Shown: piece after piece, positions 25,187-33,823 of the stretch
How positions within the stretch are numbered: the stretch's first letter is position 1
Layout: each line of letters begins with the position of its first letter
Notes under the pieces: model-generated
What the model saw: only the letters and a program-made list of their open reading frames with translations
Told to the model about the DNA's origin: nothing
The model's database searches: none
Source of the DNA: Neptuniibacter sp. UBA6509
Lineage (GTDB): Bacteria > Pseudomonadota > Gammaproteobacteria > Pseudomonadales > Balneatricaceae
Assembly (NCBI GenBank): GCA_002435145.1
Contig: DJLT01000085.1
Coordinates: 1-37,358 of the forward strand
Length of the DNA stretch: 37,358 nt
Direction: 5' to 3'
Position numbers and translations under genes: made by a program

Positions 25187-26353
25187 ATGTCAGTTGGTAT
25201 TGACGAAATTAGCTTCTATACATCTAATTATTTCTTGGATTTACGAACTCTTGCAGAAGTTCAGCAGATCGAATCGGAGAAATATTATCAGGGGATTGGC
25301 CAGGAAAAAATGTCCATGGCTGCACCTGATGAAGATGTAGTTACAATGGCTGCAAATGCTGCTCGCCCTCTTATTGAACGTGTTGGTACTGATTCAATTA
25401 GTACATTAATGTTCGCTACTGAAACCGGCGTAGATCAGTCCAAGGCGGCAGGTGTTTACGTGCATCGCTTGCTAGGGCTTACGAGCAACTGTCGCGTTGT
25501 TGAGCTTAAACAAGCTTGCTATAGCGCTACTGCTGCAATTCAAATGGCCTGTGCTTTGGTTGCTCGCCAGCCTGAAAAAAAGGTTTTGGTGGTCGCATCT
25601 GATATCGCTCGATATGATTTGGATACCTCCGGTGAAGCAACTCAAGGTTGCGGCGCGGTTGCAATGCTTATTACAGCAAACCCACGTTTGGTCGAAATCG
25701 ACGCTGAAGTAGGTAATTATACTGAAGACGTTATGGATTTCTGGCGTCCGAATTACCGTTCTACAGCGATTGTTGATGGCAAGTACTCAACTAAAATTTA
25801 TCTTAAGTCTTTGAAAAAAGCTTGGGAAAGCTTTTCTGAAGTGAGTGCTTTAGCTTTTGATGATTTTTCTCATTTTTGTTATCACTTGCCTTTCAGCCGG
25901 ATGGCTGAAAAAGCGCATAAGCACTTGTCTAAGCTAAATAAGGCTGGATTGTCTTTAGAGCAAATTGAGAATCAGGTTGAAGATACTTTGCATTACAACC
26001 GTATCATAGGGAACAGCTATACGGCCTCTATGTATATTGGTTTAGTTTCTTTATTAGAGAATGGTAAGAAGGACCTAGCAGGAAACAAAGTTGGTTTCTT
26101 TAGCTATGGTTCTGGCTGTGTGGCTGAGTTTTTCTCTGGTACTGTCGTGCCGGGATATGAGAAATGCTTACATACCTTATCCCATCGTAATATGCTTGAA
26201 GCGCGTCAAGAAGTCAGTTACGACGAGTATCTTAACCTTTATCGCCACCCTGATCCCCGTGATGGAGAGCATCATGATATGCCAACCTCTACACAAGGGC
26301 GTTATCGTTTAGCTGCGATCAGTGGTCATAAACGAGAATATGTTATCTGCTAA
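25187..26353 (+). CDS. mvaS: Hydroxymethylglutaryl-CoA synthase
   Basis: Condenses acetyl-CoA with acetoacetyl-CoA to HMG-CoA. The 388-residue thiolase-fold enzyme has the nucleophilic Cys 111 in ELKQACYSATAAI, the catalytic Glu in FATETGVDQSKAAG, the His in FCYHLPFSRMAEKA, and NSYTASMYIGL and FSYGSGCVAEFFSG near the CoA site. It ends inside the start of the mevalonate kinase gene (14-base overlap from the ATG at 26340). No acetoacetyl-CoA thiolase is encoded in the window, so that step must be supplied elsewhere. Confidence 0.97.
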   Translation: MSVGIDEISFYTSNYFLDLRTLAEVQQIESEKYYQGIGQEKMSMAAPDEDVVTMAANAARPLIERVGTDSISTLMFATETGVDQSKAAGVYVHRLLGLTSNCRVVELKQACYSATAAIQMACALVARQPEKKVLVVASDIARYDLDTSGEATQGCGAVAMLITANPRLVEIDAEVGNYTEDVMDFWRPNYRSTAIVDGKYSTKIYLKSLKKAWESFSEVSALAFDDFSHFCYHLPFSRMAEKAHKHLSKLNKAGLSLEQIENQVEDTLHYNRIIGNSYTASMYIGLVSLLENGKKDLAGNKVGFFSYGSGCVAEFFSGTVVPGYEKCLHTLSHRNMLEARQEVSYDEYLNLYRHPDPRDGEHHDMPTSTQGRYRLAAISGHKREYVIC

Positions 26354-27347
26354 AGCCCCTGGTAAATTGATACTGAGTGGTGAACATTCAGTTGTTTACG
26401 GGGCCCCTGCGATTGCTGTTGCTGTGACTAACACGGTTACAGCAACATTCACGCCTTCTGAATCTAAATTTATAAGTTTAAACTCTTCCGCTTTCGCTGA
26501 TGACGATTCAAGTAGCCGTGTACTATTTGCAACACTGAATGATTTAGTCGAACGCTTAGATAATCGCTTTGAACAATTCCTTAAGGGAACGCTCCCCATT
26601 CAGTCTGTTTTAGACAGTCCGCAGGAGCTACTTCTTTATACCGCTTATCAGGCTGGGATTAAACAGTCGGGATCTATCTCTATCAGTAGTGATATCCCTA
26701 CAGGCGCGGGTATGGGCTCGTCAGCCGCAGTCATAGCAGCTATCCTAAAAATGTTTGAATCTACTTCGAGTGAAGAAGTTGCAGAATCATTAAAACCTAA
26801 TTTCTTCAGAAACGTTAAGTATTGCGAACGTCTACAGCATGGTCGAGGTAGCGCTATCGATGCTGCTGCGGTCACTTATGGTGGAATGATTAAAGTTCAA
26901 GGTGATAGTGTCTCTCCAGTGTCTGTTGAAATCGGGCAGGGATGGTACCGTTATGATACGGGTACGCCTTGTTGTTCAACGGGCGAAACAGTCGCCGTTG
27001 TAAGGAAAAAATTTTCAGAGTCGGATATATGGAAGCGCTTTTCTAGAACCACTGAGCAGTTTGAAGCGAGTGAAGGTAAGGTTGAAAGTTTGTTTTCAGC
27101 GATACAAGACAATCATCAATTGTTAAACGAGATTGGCGTAGTACCCACTGACGTGGCGCATCTGATAGAAAAAATTGAATGTTTGGGAGGCGCAGCGAAA
27201 ATCTGTGGTGCAGGTGCTCATACTGGGCAAAGTGCAGGCCAAATTTTAGTTTTCTTGCCTGATCAAAATGTAGATGAGATAAGTGAAAAAATAGGTATAT
27301 CACTTATCCCTTTGGAGCAGCAAAGCGACGGAGCTTATCGTGAGTAA
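26340..27347 (+). CDS. Mevalonate kinase (GHMP family)
   Basis: Phosphorylates mevalonate. 335 residues from the ATG at 26340, which gives the family N-terminus SAKAPGKLILSGEHSVVYGAPAIAVAV; a GTG at 26322 would add six residues. The GHMP ATP loop is DIPTGAGMGSSAAVIAAIL, and LQHGRGSAIDAAAVTYGGMI matches the mevalonate-kinase substrate-side motif (HGxxSxxD). GAAKICGAGAHTGQSAG is the C-terminal motif 3 with a longer Gly-Ala run than usual. It overlaps mvaS by 14 bases and the next kinase by 8. The choice between mevalonate kinase here and phosphomevalonate kinase next is by motif comparison and could be reversed. Confidence 0.82.
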   Translation: MLSAKAPGKLILSGEHSVVYGAPAIAVAVTNTVTATFTPSESKFISLNSSAFADDDSSSRVLFATLNDLVERLDNRFEQFLKGTLPIQSVLDSPQELLLYTAYQAGIKQSGSISISSDIPTGAGMGSSAAVIAAILKMFESTSSEEVAESLKPNFFRNVKYCERLQHGRGSAIDAAAVTYGGMIKVQGDSVSPVSVEIGQGWYRYDTGTPCCSTGETVAVVRKKFSESDIWKRFSRTTEQFEASEGKVESLFSAIQDNHQLLNEIGVVPTDVAHLIEKIECLGGAAKICGAGAHTGQSAGQILVFLPDQNVDEISEKIGISLIPLEQQSDGAYRE

Positions 27348-28269
27348 TATTCGAGCAAAAGTACCTGGTAGTATTATGCTAATGGGGGAGCATTCAGTGT
27401 TGTTTGGTGAAAAAGCTTTAGCTTGTGCTGTTGATAAGTATATCCACTTATCGTTGATCCCTTGTGATCAGCGTACTGTCACCATTAAATCGGCACTTGC
27501 AGATTACCACTCTGATTTAGATTCTCTGACTGCCCACCCCGATTTAAGTTTCGTACTGGCTGGAATTTCACAATTCGTAGACCGATTGCCTAGTGGTTTT
27601 GTGTTGCAGATAGAATCTGAATTTTCACATACGGTTGGCCTGGGTTCTTCAGCAGCAGTAACCGCCGGCACGGTGGCTGTTTTAGCGGCATATGCCGGCT
27701 TAGAATTAGATAATGATATGCTGTTTGATCAGTCGTTGCGTGTTGTTCATCAAGTTCAAGATGGACGTGGTTCTGGTACTGATTTGGTGGCGAGTATTTT
27801 TGGTTCAATCGTGTCTTATTCGGTAGCTCCACGATCTATTCATGCACTGTCTGGTTTGCCGGATATCTCTTTGTATTATGTAGGTTATAAAACGACTACG
27901 CCTGTTGTGTTGAAAAAGATTGAGCAACTAAGGCGCTCAAATAAAGCGGTTTACGATCAAATTTATGCTTTGATGGGGCAGGTAACAGCTGAGGCGGAAT
28001 CAGCTGTTTTAGCACAAGATTGGACCAAATTAGGTGCTCTTATGAACAACTATCAAGGTCTTATGGATGCCTTAGGCGTGTCTGATTTAGCTATATCTGA
28101 TCTGGTCTATCGTTTACGAGAAAGTGAGAATGTTTTAGGGGCTAAAATTTCGGGCTCTGGTTTAGGGGATTGTGTATTAGCATTGGGTGCGGATTCCAGT
28201 TTAGACCTTCCCTATGAACAGATACCTGTGGGCGTTTCAGAACAAGGGGTAAGTCTTGAGTATTTCTAA
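27340..28269 (+). CDS. GHMP kinase, probable phosphomevalonate kinase
   Basis: A 309-residue GHMP kinase: MSNIRAKVPGSIMLMGEHSV at the N-terminus, ATP loop FSHTVGLGSSAAVTAG, and C-terminal LGAKISGSGLGDCVLAL. The middle motif VQDGRGSGTDLVASIFGSIV (GSGTD, then ASxxG) resembles phosphomevalonate kinases, while GEHSVLFG is mevalonate-kinase-like. The pathway needs a phosphomevalonate kinase and no other candidate is present. The GTG start has CGGAG seven bases before it and overlaps the previous gene by 8 bases. At 309 residues it is shorter than classical bacterial MvaK2 (about 330-360). Confidence 0.75.
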   Translation: MSNIRAKVPGSIMLMGEHSVLFGEKALACAVDKYIHLSLIPCDQRTVTIKSALADYHSDLDSLTAHPDLSFVLAGISQFVDRLPSGFVLQIESEFSHTVGLGSSAAVTAGTVAVLAAYAGLELDNDMLFDQSLRVVHQVQDGRGSGTDLVASIFGSIVSYSVAPRSIHALSGLPDISLYYVGYKTTTPVVLKKIEQLRRSNKAVYDQIYALMGQVTAEAESAVLAQDWTKLGALMNNYQGLMDALGVSDLAISDLVYRLRESENVLGAKISGSGLGDCVLALGADSSLDLPYEQIPVGVSEQGVSLEYF

Positions 28270-29260
28270 GCAGGAAGTTGTATCGCGTTATTTGCCTGAA
28301 GTATTGCAGCCAGGAACTCGCGCTGAGGCATTTGCCCCCAGTAATATTGCTTTGTGTAAATATTGGGGTAAACGTGATGTGGAATTAAACCTCCCAATTA
28401 ACAGTTCCCTCTCTATTTCGTTAGGTGATTTAGGTAGTTTAACCTCTATTACTGAATCAGAGATAGGGGTTGATCAGGTTTACCTTAATGACGAAGCGCT
28501 GTCTGCTGATAGTCGTTTTGCAAAGAAGGTACTCGCCTTTTTAGAACTATTTCGGCGAGAACTAAGGCAACCTGTAATTGTGCGTACCACTAATAATATT
28601 CCCACAGCAGCGGGGTTGGCTTCTTCCGCTTCAGGCTTCGCGGCTTTAACTTTAGCGATTAATGATTTTTATGGGTTAGAGCTGAGCGATAATTGTTTAT
28701 CTGCATTTGCTCGGATGGGGAGTGGCAGTGCTTCCAGATCTATTTACCAAGGGTTTGTTGAGTGGAATAAAGGCTCCAGTGTTGACGGTATGGACAGTTG
28801 TGCCCAACAGCTTGACTATAAATGGCCGGGTTTTCGTATTGGATTGTTAAAAGTAGCGATTGGTGAGAAAAAGGTCGATTCACGAGCAGGCATGCAGCGT
28901 ACTGTTGAATCTGCAGCCCTTTACGGCGCTTGGCCTCAACAGGCTGAGAATGATCTAGTTACTATTAAGCGTGCCATTGTTGATAGAGATCTTCAGCTGT
29001 TAGGACAAACGGCTGAACATAATGCGCTCTCAATGCATGCAACCATGATTGCCTCTTGGCCGCCTTTGTTATATTGGCAGCCCGAATCTGTTGCTGCTAT
29101 GCATCGAGTTTGGGAATTAAGAGAATCAGGTGTGTCGATCTACCTCACAATGGATGCAGGCCCTAATTTGAAGCTAATCTATCAGCAAGCAGACGAGTCA
29201 CGCATTAGAGATGCTTTCCCTGAGCTACTTGATGTCGATATTGTGGCGCCTTTTGATTAA
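28256..29260 (+). CDS. mvaD: Diphosphomevalonate decarboxylase
   Basis: ATP-dependent decarboxylation of mevalonate 5-diphosphate to IPP. 334 residues with APSNIALCKYWGKRD and LNLPINSSLSISL (substrate site), IPTAAGLASSASGFAAL (phosphate loop), GSGSASRSIYQGFVEW, and the catalytic-Asp motif TMDAGPNLKLIY. The start is a TTG, supported by AAGGGG six bases upstream, and it overlaps the kinase gene by 14 bases. It is the last mevalonate gene; polB begins 44 bases later with no terminator between. Assignment is certain. Confidence 0.97.
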   Translation: MSISKQEVVSRYLPEVLQPGTRAEAFAPSNIALCKYWGKRDVELNLPINSSLSISLGDLGSLTSITESEIGVDQVYLNDEALSADSRFAKKVLAFLELFRRELRQPVIVRTTNNIPTAAGLASSASGFAALTLAINDFYGLELSDNCLSAFARMGSGSASRSIYQGFVEWNKGSSVDGMDSCAQQLDYKWPGFRIGLLKVAIGEKKVDSRAGMQRTVESAALYGAWPQQAENDLVTIKRAIVDRDLQLLGQTAEHNALSMHATMIASWPPLLYWQPESVAAMHRVWELRESGVSIYLTMDAGPNLKLIYQQADESRIRDAFPELLDVDIVAPFD

Positions 29261-29304
29261 GGCGTCATAGTGATATTAACGCTATATGGCGATCTTTCCT
29301 GAAT

Positions 29305-31656
29305 ATGCCCAGTCAATTACCTTCCTACACTAGACAGGGCTTTATTTTAACCCGTCAGCAACAAGATTCATTGAACGGAATGCTACTTACCTACTGGGTG
29401 CGTAGCGATGAATTAGTTTTTCCAATCACAATAGAAAATCAAGAAACTGTATTTTTTGTATTAGATCAGCAGGTGCCTGATGTACAGCGAATTTTGGCCC
29501 GGTTTACTGGTTGGCGCCTCGCTAAAGTTGAGCTGACCGATCTAAATTACAACGGTGTGCATGGCTTATACTGCCAAAGCCTGAAGGTTATGAGGCAGGT
29601 GATTGATCTCCTGCGGCTGTCGAATATAACAATGATGGAAGAGGACATTAGGCACACGGATCGCTTCTTGATGGAGCGTTTTATTCAGGGTGGGGTTTCC
29701 GTACTTGAGAGTGCAGGGCAGCTCCGTCTTAAAGCCGCTGACGTGACACCCGTTTTTAGAATTCTTTCTATCGATCTTGAAACCACTATGCGCGCAGATA
29801 AAATTTTATCCGCGGCTTTTTATGCGGATGATTTTAGTCTGGTTTTAATGCAAGGCGAAGGAATTGATACGGATGAAATAAAGTATTTTGGTGATGAAAA
29901 ATCGTTATTGACTACTTTTGTTGCAACGGTTGTTTCTTACGATCCAGATATATTTATCGGTTGGAATGTTGTTGGCTTTGATTTTAGGGTTTTAAAAAAT
30001 CGTGCGGATGCGCTTCATATTCCGCTTCGTTTAGGTCGAGATGATAAAGCTATGCAGCTGCATGAATCGGGGCAGGGGAAACTCTTTGTTCGCATGGCTG
30101 GGCGTATGGTGCTTGATGGTATAGATACCTTAAAAGGGGCAACCTACCAGTTTGAAAGCTTCTCATTGGAAAATGTATCTCGTGAGATGCTCGATCGAGG
30201 CAAGCTGATTGATCATGTTGATGTTCGAGGCGATGAGATTCAACGCCTTTTCCGGGAAGATAAACCCGCACTTGCTCGATATAACCTTGAAGATTGTAAG
30301 TTAGTTTGGGATATTTTTGAAAAAGCGGATCTAATCAATTATCTGATTGAAAGAGCGCGCTTAACGGGCCTTCCTTTAGATAAAGTTGGTGGGTCAGCCG
30401 CAGCTTTTGATAACCAGTACTTACCCCACCTGCACCGTAAAGGCTATGTAGCTCCTGAATATGCGTCGGGTGTTTCCGGGCTTAGTGCACCAGGCGGTTA
30501 CGTAATGGAATCTCGCCCTGGTCTTTATAAACAGGTACTGGTGCTCGATTTTAAAAGTCTATATCCGAGTATTATTAAAACCTTCAAAATTGATCCCTAT
30601 GGTTTAGCGGAGGGGTTGAAAGAGGGGGCTGCGTTTGACGATCTGCTCCCAGGCTTTAACCATGCGATTTTTTCACGCAGCAAAACCATTCTGCCTGAAT
30701 TGATCGAAACATTATGGAACGCTAGGGACCAAGCAAAGCGTTCAAAAAATGCGGCGCTGTCCCAGGCAATTAAAATTATTATGAACTCTTTTTATGGTGT
30801 TCTTGGCTCAAATGTCTGCCGGTTCTATGATCAGCGTTTGTCTAGCTCAATTACGCTTCGTGGGCATGAGATCTTAATAAAAACTCGTGACTGCATAGAA
30901 GAACATTTTGGTTTTAAGGTTATTTACGGGGATACAGATTCTGTCTTTGTATGGTTGGGTGATGAGTTCCCGGTTGCTCAAGCGAATGAAAAAGGCGAAG
31001 AATTAGCAGCGTTTCTTAATCAATGGTGGACTGAAAATTTAGAGCAACGTTTCCAGTTAGAAACTTCCCTAGAAATAGAATATGAAACCCATTATAGCCG
31101 TTTCTTGATGCCAACCATTCGAAATTCGGAGAAAGGCACTAAGAAGCGCTATGCCGGATTAAAACGTGGTCTTGATGGTACTGAAGTTATGGTATTTAAA
31201 GGGCTTGAAAATGTTCGTACGGATTGGACGCCTCTTGCTCGGGAACTTCAGGAGCAGATGTATGAACGTATTTTTAAGCAGCAAGAATGGAAAACGCTAC
31301 TTAAAAGTACAGTAGAGCAATTGAAGACGGGTGAGTTAGATGACAAGCTGATTTATAGAAAGCGTATTCGTCAGCGTTTAGATCAATACGTTAAGAATAA
31401 GCCGCCACATGTACAAGCAGGTTTAAAGGCAGAGTGTTTTTATGAACAGCTTGGTCAGCCTAGTCCCTACCATTCAGGCAGTTATATTGAATACATGATG
31501 ACAGTTAATGGGGCAGAAACCGTAGAGTTTTTGAGTTCTGCATTGGACTATCAGCATTATTTGGATAAGCAAGTTAGGCCTGTGGCTGAAGCTATCATGC
31601 AGTTTCTTGGAGAGAGTTTTGATGACTTGGTCGCTCCTCAGATTAAACTTTTCTGA
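29305..31656 (+). CDS. polB: DNA polymerase II
   Basis: A family B repair polymerase with proofreading. The length of 783 residues equals E. coli Pol II. Exonuclease motifs: SIDLETT (Asp about 157), IGWNVVGFDFRVL and YNLEDCKLV. Polymerase motifs: A, VLDFKSLYPSIIKTF (Asp about 415); B, KIIMNSFYGVLGS (about 490); and C, VIYGDTDSVFVW (Asp about 543). TKKRYAGLKRG follows in the thumb-side region. It sits 44 bases after mvaD and may be read from that operon. No LexA box of the CTG-N10-CAG type is visible immediately upstream, although polB is SOS-controlled in E. coli. Confidence 0.98.
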   Translation: MPSQLPSYTRQGFILTRQQQDSLNGMLLTYWVRSDELVFPITIENQETVFFVLDQQVPDVQRILARFTGWRLAKVELTDLNYNGVHGLYCQSLKVMRQVIDLLRLSNITMMEEDIRHTDRFLMERFIQGGVSVLESAGQLRLKAADVTPVFRILSIDLETTMRADKILSAAFYADDFSLVLMQGEGIDTDEIKYFGDEKSLLTTFVATVVSYDPDIFIGWNVVGFDFRVLKNRADALHIPLRLGRDDKAMQLHESGQGKLFVRMAGRMVLDGIDTLKGATYQFESFSLENVSREMLDRGKLIDHVDVRGDEIQRLFREDKPALARYNLEDCKLVWDIFEKADLINYLIERARLTGLPLDKVGGSAAAFDNQYLPHLHRKGYVAPEYASGVSGLSAPGGYVMESRPGLYKQVLVLDFKSLYPSIIKTFKIDPYGLAEGLKEGAAFDDLLPGFNHAIFSRSKTILPELIETLWNARDQAKRSKNAALSQAIKIIMNSFYGVLGSNVCRFYDQRLSSSITLRGHEILIKTRDCIEEHFGFKVIYGDTDSVFVWLGDEFPVAQANEKGEELAAFLNQWWTENLEQRFQLETSLEIEYETHYSRFLMPTIRNSEKGTKKRYAGLKRGLDGTEVMVFKGLENVRTDWTPLARELQEQMYERIFKQQEWKTLLKSTVEQLKTGELDDKLIYRKRIRQRLDQYVKNKPPHVQAGLKAECFYEQLGQPSPYHSGSYIEYMMTVNGAETVEFLSSALDYQHYLDKQVRPVAEAIMQFLGESFDDLVAPQIKLF

Positions 31657-31669
31657 GGGCAACCAAATG

Positions 31670-31879
31670 TTATGCGGTAACGTCCAATACAGAACCTAAA
31701 GGACTGAGAGGGTCGGTGCGTAGTTTGCCTGGTGCGGTTACTTCAAGTAACTGCATGACCTGTTCACCTTTTTTCTCAATTTCATCATTAGCCATTTCTG
31801 TTGACTTAATAGCGTGGCTTGTTTTTATGCTACTGTCATTTGCTAATGATGCACTCGCAGCAATTTCATTAACTTCCAT
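31670..31879 (-). CDS. Small YjfB-like putative motility protein
   Basis: A 69-residue protein beginning MEVNEIAASASLANDSSIKT, followed by HAIKSTEMANDEIEKKGEQV and MQLLEV. The layout (short N-terminal helix, a lysine/alanine heptad-like middle, and a QLL end) resembles the YjfB 'putative motility protein' family. AAAGG lies eight bases before the ATG on the minus strand, which supports real translation. It is convergent with polB, and its stop is 14 bases from the polB stop. Function is unknown; the family guess is tentative. Confidence 0.5.
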   Translation of the reverse strand: MEVNEIAASASLANDSSIKTSHAIKSTEMANDEIEKKGEQVMQLLEVTAPGKLRTDPLSPLGSVLDVTA

Positions 31880-32170
31880 AACAAAACCTTTATGTGATTA
31901 CGACAACCCAGCTGTAATCCCTATTCAGAAACTCTTTGTTGTTTCTCAAACTGGTTCCTAAGCTATCGGCAGATCCTAAGTTTGCTTGAGCTGAACTTGT
32001 CACTATTTTTTGGGTCGTAAATATTGGTTTTTGTTATTTAGGCATAAATTCCTTCTATGGGATTGGGCCTGAAGGAGCATTTTAGCTTTCAGCGAAACGA
32101 TGCAAGCTAGGGAACCTGTGCTTTCTTTATAGTTAGCGTCAAAATATTAAACATCAAATGAGTAGGGATA
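31880..32170. other. Intergenic region with no recognised gene
   Basis: About 290 bases between divergent genes. No open frame with a convincing ribosome site, no tRNA and no strong hairpin was seen. It presumably holds both promoters. Confidence 0.5.
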
Positions 32171-32665
32171 ATGAAACAAATAATAAATATTAAAAAAGGG
32201 ATGGCTGCAGCATGGATAGCGGCCTCGGTTCTATGTTCGGGTGCTGCAATGGCTGCAGGTAATATCAGTGTAGAAGAATCTGTCCAGCTAAATGCTAAGC
32301 CTGCTGCAGTCTGGGCTTTGGTGGGCGATTATAATGGTTTGTATCGCTGGCATCCTGCGGTTGCTAAAAGTGAACGCGATGATAAAACGCGTGTACTCAC
32401 TCTCGGTAATGGCGCTCAGATTACAGAGATGTTGTTGAGTAAAAATGAGCAGATGCATAAATACACATACTCAATTACAAAGTCCCCTTTACCTGTCGCT
32501 GAATATGAATCTTCTATTAGTGTTCAGCCTGACGGGCAGGGAGGCTCTAAGGTTACTTGGTCGTCAACGTTTAATGCCTCGGGTGCTACGGATAGTGACG
32601 CTGAAGGGGCTATCCGCGGTGTTTATCAGGCTGGATTAGAGAATCTGAATAAGCTGTATAACTGA
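32171..32665 (+). CDS. Exported SRPBCC (START-like) protein
   Basis: A 164-residue protein. The Sec signal peptide spans about 1-28 (KGMAAAWIAASVLCSGAAMA-A), so the product is periplasmic. The mature part is a polyketide cyclase/Bet v1-like SRPBCC fold: SVEESVQLNAKPAAVWALVG, DYNGLYRWHPAVAKSE, GAQITEMLLSKNEQ, SITKSPLPVAEYES, then SKVTWSSTFNASG and a long C-terminal helix (EGAIRGVYQAGLENLNKLY). Such folds bind hydrophobic ligands; the ligand is unknown. Single gene, closed by a strong terminator. Confidence 0.85.
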   Translation: MKQIINIKKGMAAAWIAASVLCSGAAMAAGNISVEESVQLNAKPAAVWALVGDYNGLYRWHPAVAKSERDDKTRVLTLGNGAQITEMLLSKNEQMHKYTYSITKSPLPVAEYESSISVQPDGQGGSKVTWSSTFNASGATDSDAEGAIRGVYQAGLENLNKLYN

Positions 32666-32706
32666 GCCTTGTCTAGTCGTAAGTGATTATTTTTGATAAC
32701 GGATTA

Positions 32707-32735
32707 TAAGCCACCTTCTAAGGTGGCTTTTTTTA
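32707..32735 (+). terminator. Rho-independent terminator
   Basis: AAGCCACCTT-CTA-AGGTGGCTT stem followed by a run of T residues, about 45 bases after the SRPBCC stop. Confidence 0.93.
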
Positions 32736-32867
32736 TAATGTGGTCCGTTGCTGTTCTGGAGATAGGTTAAGTATATTTAAGCGTTTTAGTCAGTGGTTTT
32801 TAGTTAGAACGATCGGAGAGTTGCAATTGGGCGGTAATTAAAAGGCCCTGTTGTTAAGTTAAGCGCC

Positions 32868-32900
32868 TATAATTGGTATGATTCTAAAACTGGTCTGACC
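32868..32900 (+). promoter_or_regulatory. -10 box and GntR operator before the GntR regulator gene
   Basis: A perfect TATAAT at 32868-32873 (no good -35) is followed at 32891-32900 by TGGTCTGACC, a GGT-N3-ACC dyad of the FadR/LldR type. Placed just after the expected start site, the dyad suggests negative autoregulation. Confidence 0.55.
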
Positions 32901-32925
32901 GAATGGCGTGGAGTTCTTTTCAGTT

Positions 32926-33627
32926 ATGTCTATAAAAGAAGGAAGTTTGAGCTGGGAATTGAGTCAGGCTTTGCAAAAGAAGATTCTTTTTGGCGATATC
33001 CCACCAGGTCATAAATTGGCATCACAGCGTCAACTTACAGCGGAGTACGGTGTCTCAAGAGGGACTGTGCGTGAAGCGATTCAAGATCTCGAGCTCAGAG
33101 GTTTCACTAAAAGCTTTCATGGTGCAGGAACGTTGTGTTGCAATCTGCTTGATCCGCATTTTGACATGCCCAATGAAGGTTTGGGTGATAGTCTTGATTT
33201 CCAGCTTCAAGTGATGGAGTTACGTGCAGCATTGGAAGGGGAGGCCGCTTATTTTGCGGCCCTACGAGCGACAGATGAACAATTACAACAGATAGAAAAT
33301 GAATACAATTCAATGCAGGTTCGTTCTAGTGGAACGACAACGTTAATCAAGGCAAAGGCAGACCTTCGTTTTCATATGATGATTGCTGAGGCGAGTCATA
33401 ACCTTCTGGTCATGTCTTTTAGCCAAATTTTTTATAACAGAAATTTTAATGCTATCTATGGGGTGCTTGATCGAACTTTCAAAAAGTTTGGGCGTTACCC
33501 AGACGGTATTAGTGCCCAGCATACGCAAATTTATCAGGCGCTGATGAATCGAGATGCTGATTCAGCACGGGATGCTGCTATAGAGCATATTAACTATACG
33601 CGGAGCCAGCTCGAGGATATTGGTTAG
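32926..33627 (+). CDS. FadR-type GntR regulator, probable LldR-like lactate repressor
   Basis: A 233-residue regulator. The winged helix covers about 8-75 (GDIPPGHKLASQRQLTAEYG, VSRGTVREAIQDLELRGF and FHGAGT). The FCD ligand domain contains ELRAALEGEAAYFAALRA, ADLRFHMMIAEASHN and HTQIYQALMNRDADSARDAA, with the His/Asp residues that bind a metal and carboxylate ligands. The start is the ATG at 32926, with GGAG 12 bases before it; a GTG at 32908 is nearer the operator and lacks a ribosome site. It lies upstream of lutABC with matching GGT-N3-ACC sites, so it probably represses lactate use until L-lactate binds. The ligand is inferred from context. Confidence 0.85.
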   Translation: MSIKEGSLSWELSQALQKKILFGDIPPGHKLASQRQLTAEYGVSRGTVREAIQDLELRGFTKSFHGAGTLCCNLLDPHFDMPNEGLGDSLDFQLQVMELRAALEGEAAYFAALRATDEQLQQIENEYNSMQVRSSGTTTLIKAKADLRFHMMIAEASHNLLVMSFSQIFYNRNFNAIYGVLDRTFKKFGRYPDGISAQHTQIYQALMNRDADSARDAAIEHINYTRSQLEDIG

Positions 33628-33711
33628 CTGTTCTGTTCTTTATCGACCTATTACTTTAACTTCCTTTAAAAAACTGCATTTTGGCCGCCGGTAGATTAAT
33701 TTCAAATATTT

Positions 33712-33722
33712 TGGTTAGACCA
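33712..33722. promoter_or_regulatory. GntR/LldR-type operator upstream of lutA
   Basis: Perfect dyad TGGT-TAG-ACCA, followed closely by a related half-site TTGGTATGTCTGG (33724-33736). It has the same core as the site in front of the regulator gene. Confidence 0.6.
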
Positions 33723-33823
33723 GTTGGTATGTCTGGCTGTTGCTGTTTTTGAATAGGGGTTAGTGTGTCTTTAGAAGGCTTTAACTGATTATCTGTACTA
33801 GATTAAAAGCTGTAGTGAGATTT

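Noticed and set aside
29296-29313. Possible LexA box at the polB start
   Set aside because: The sequence CTG-AATATGCC-CAG has eight bases between the half-sites instead of ten and overlaps the start codon.
31716-31961. Plus-strand open frame opposite the small YjfB-like gene
   Set aside because: It has no ribosome site and its product is an antisense reading of the minus-strand gene, which has a good AAAGG site.
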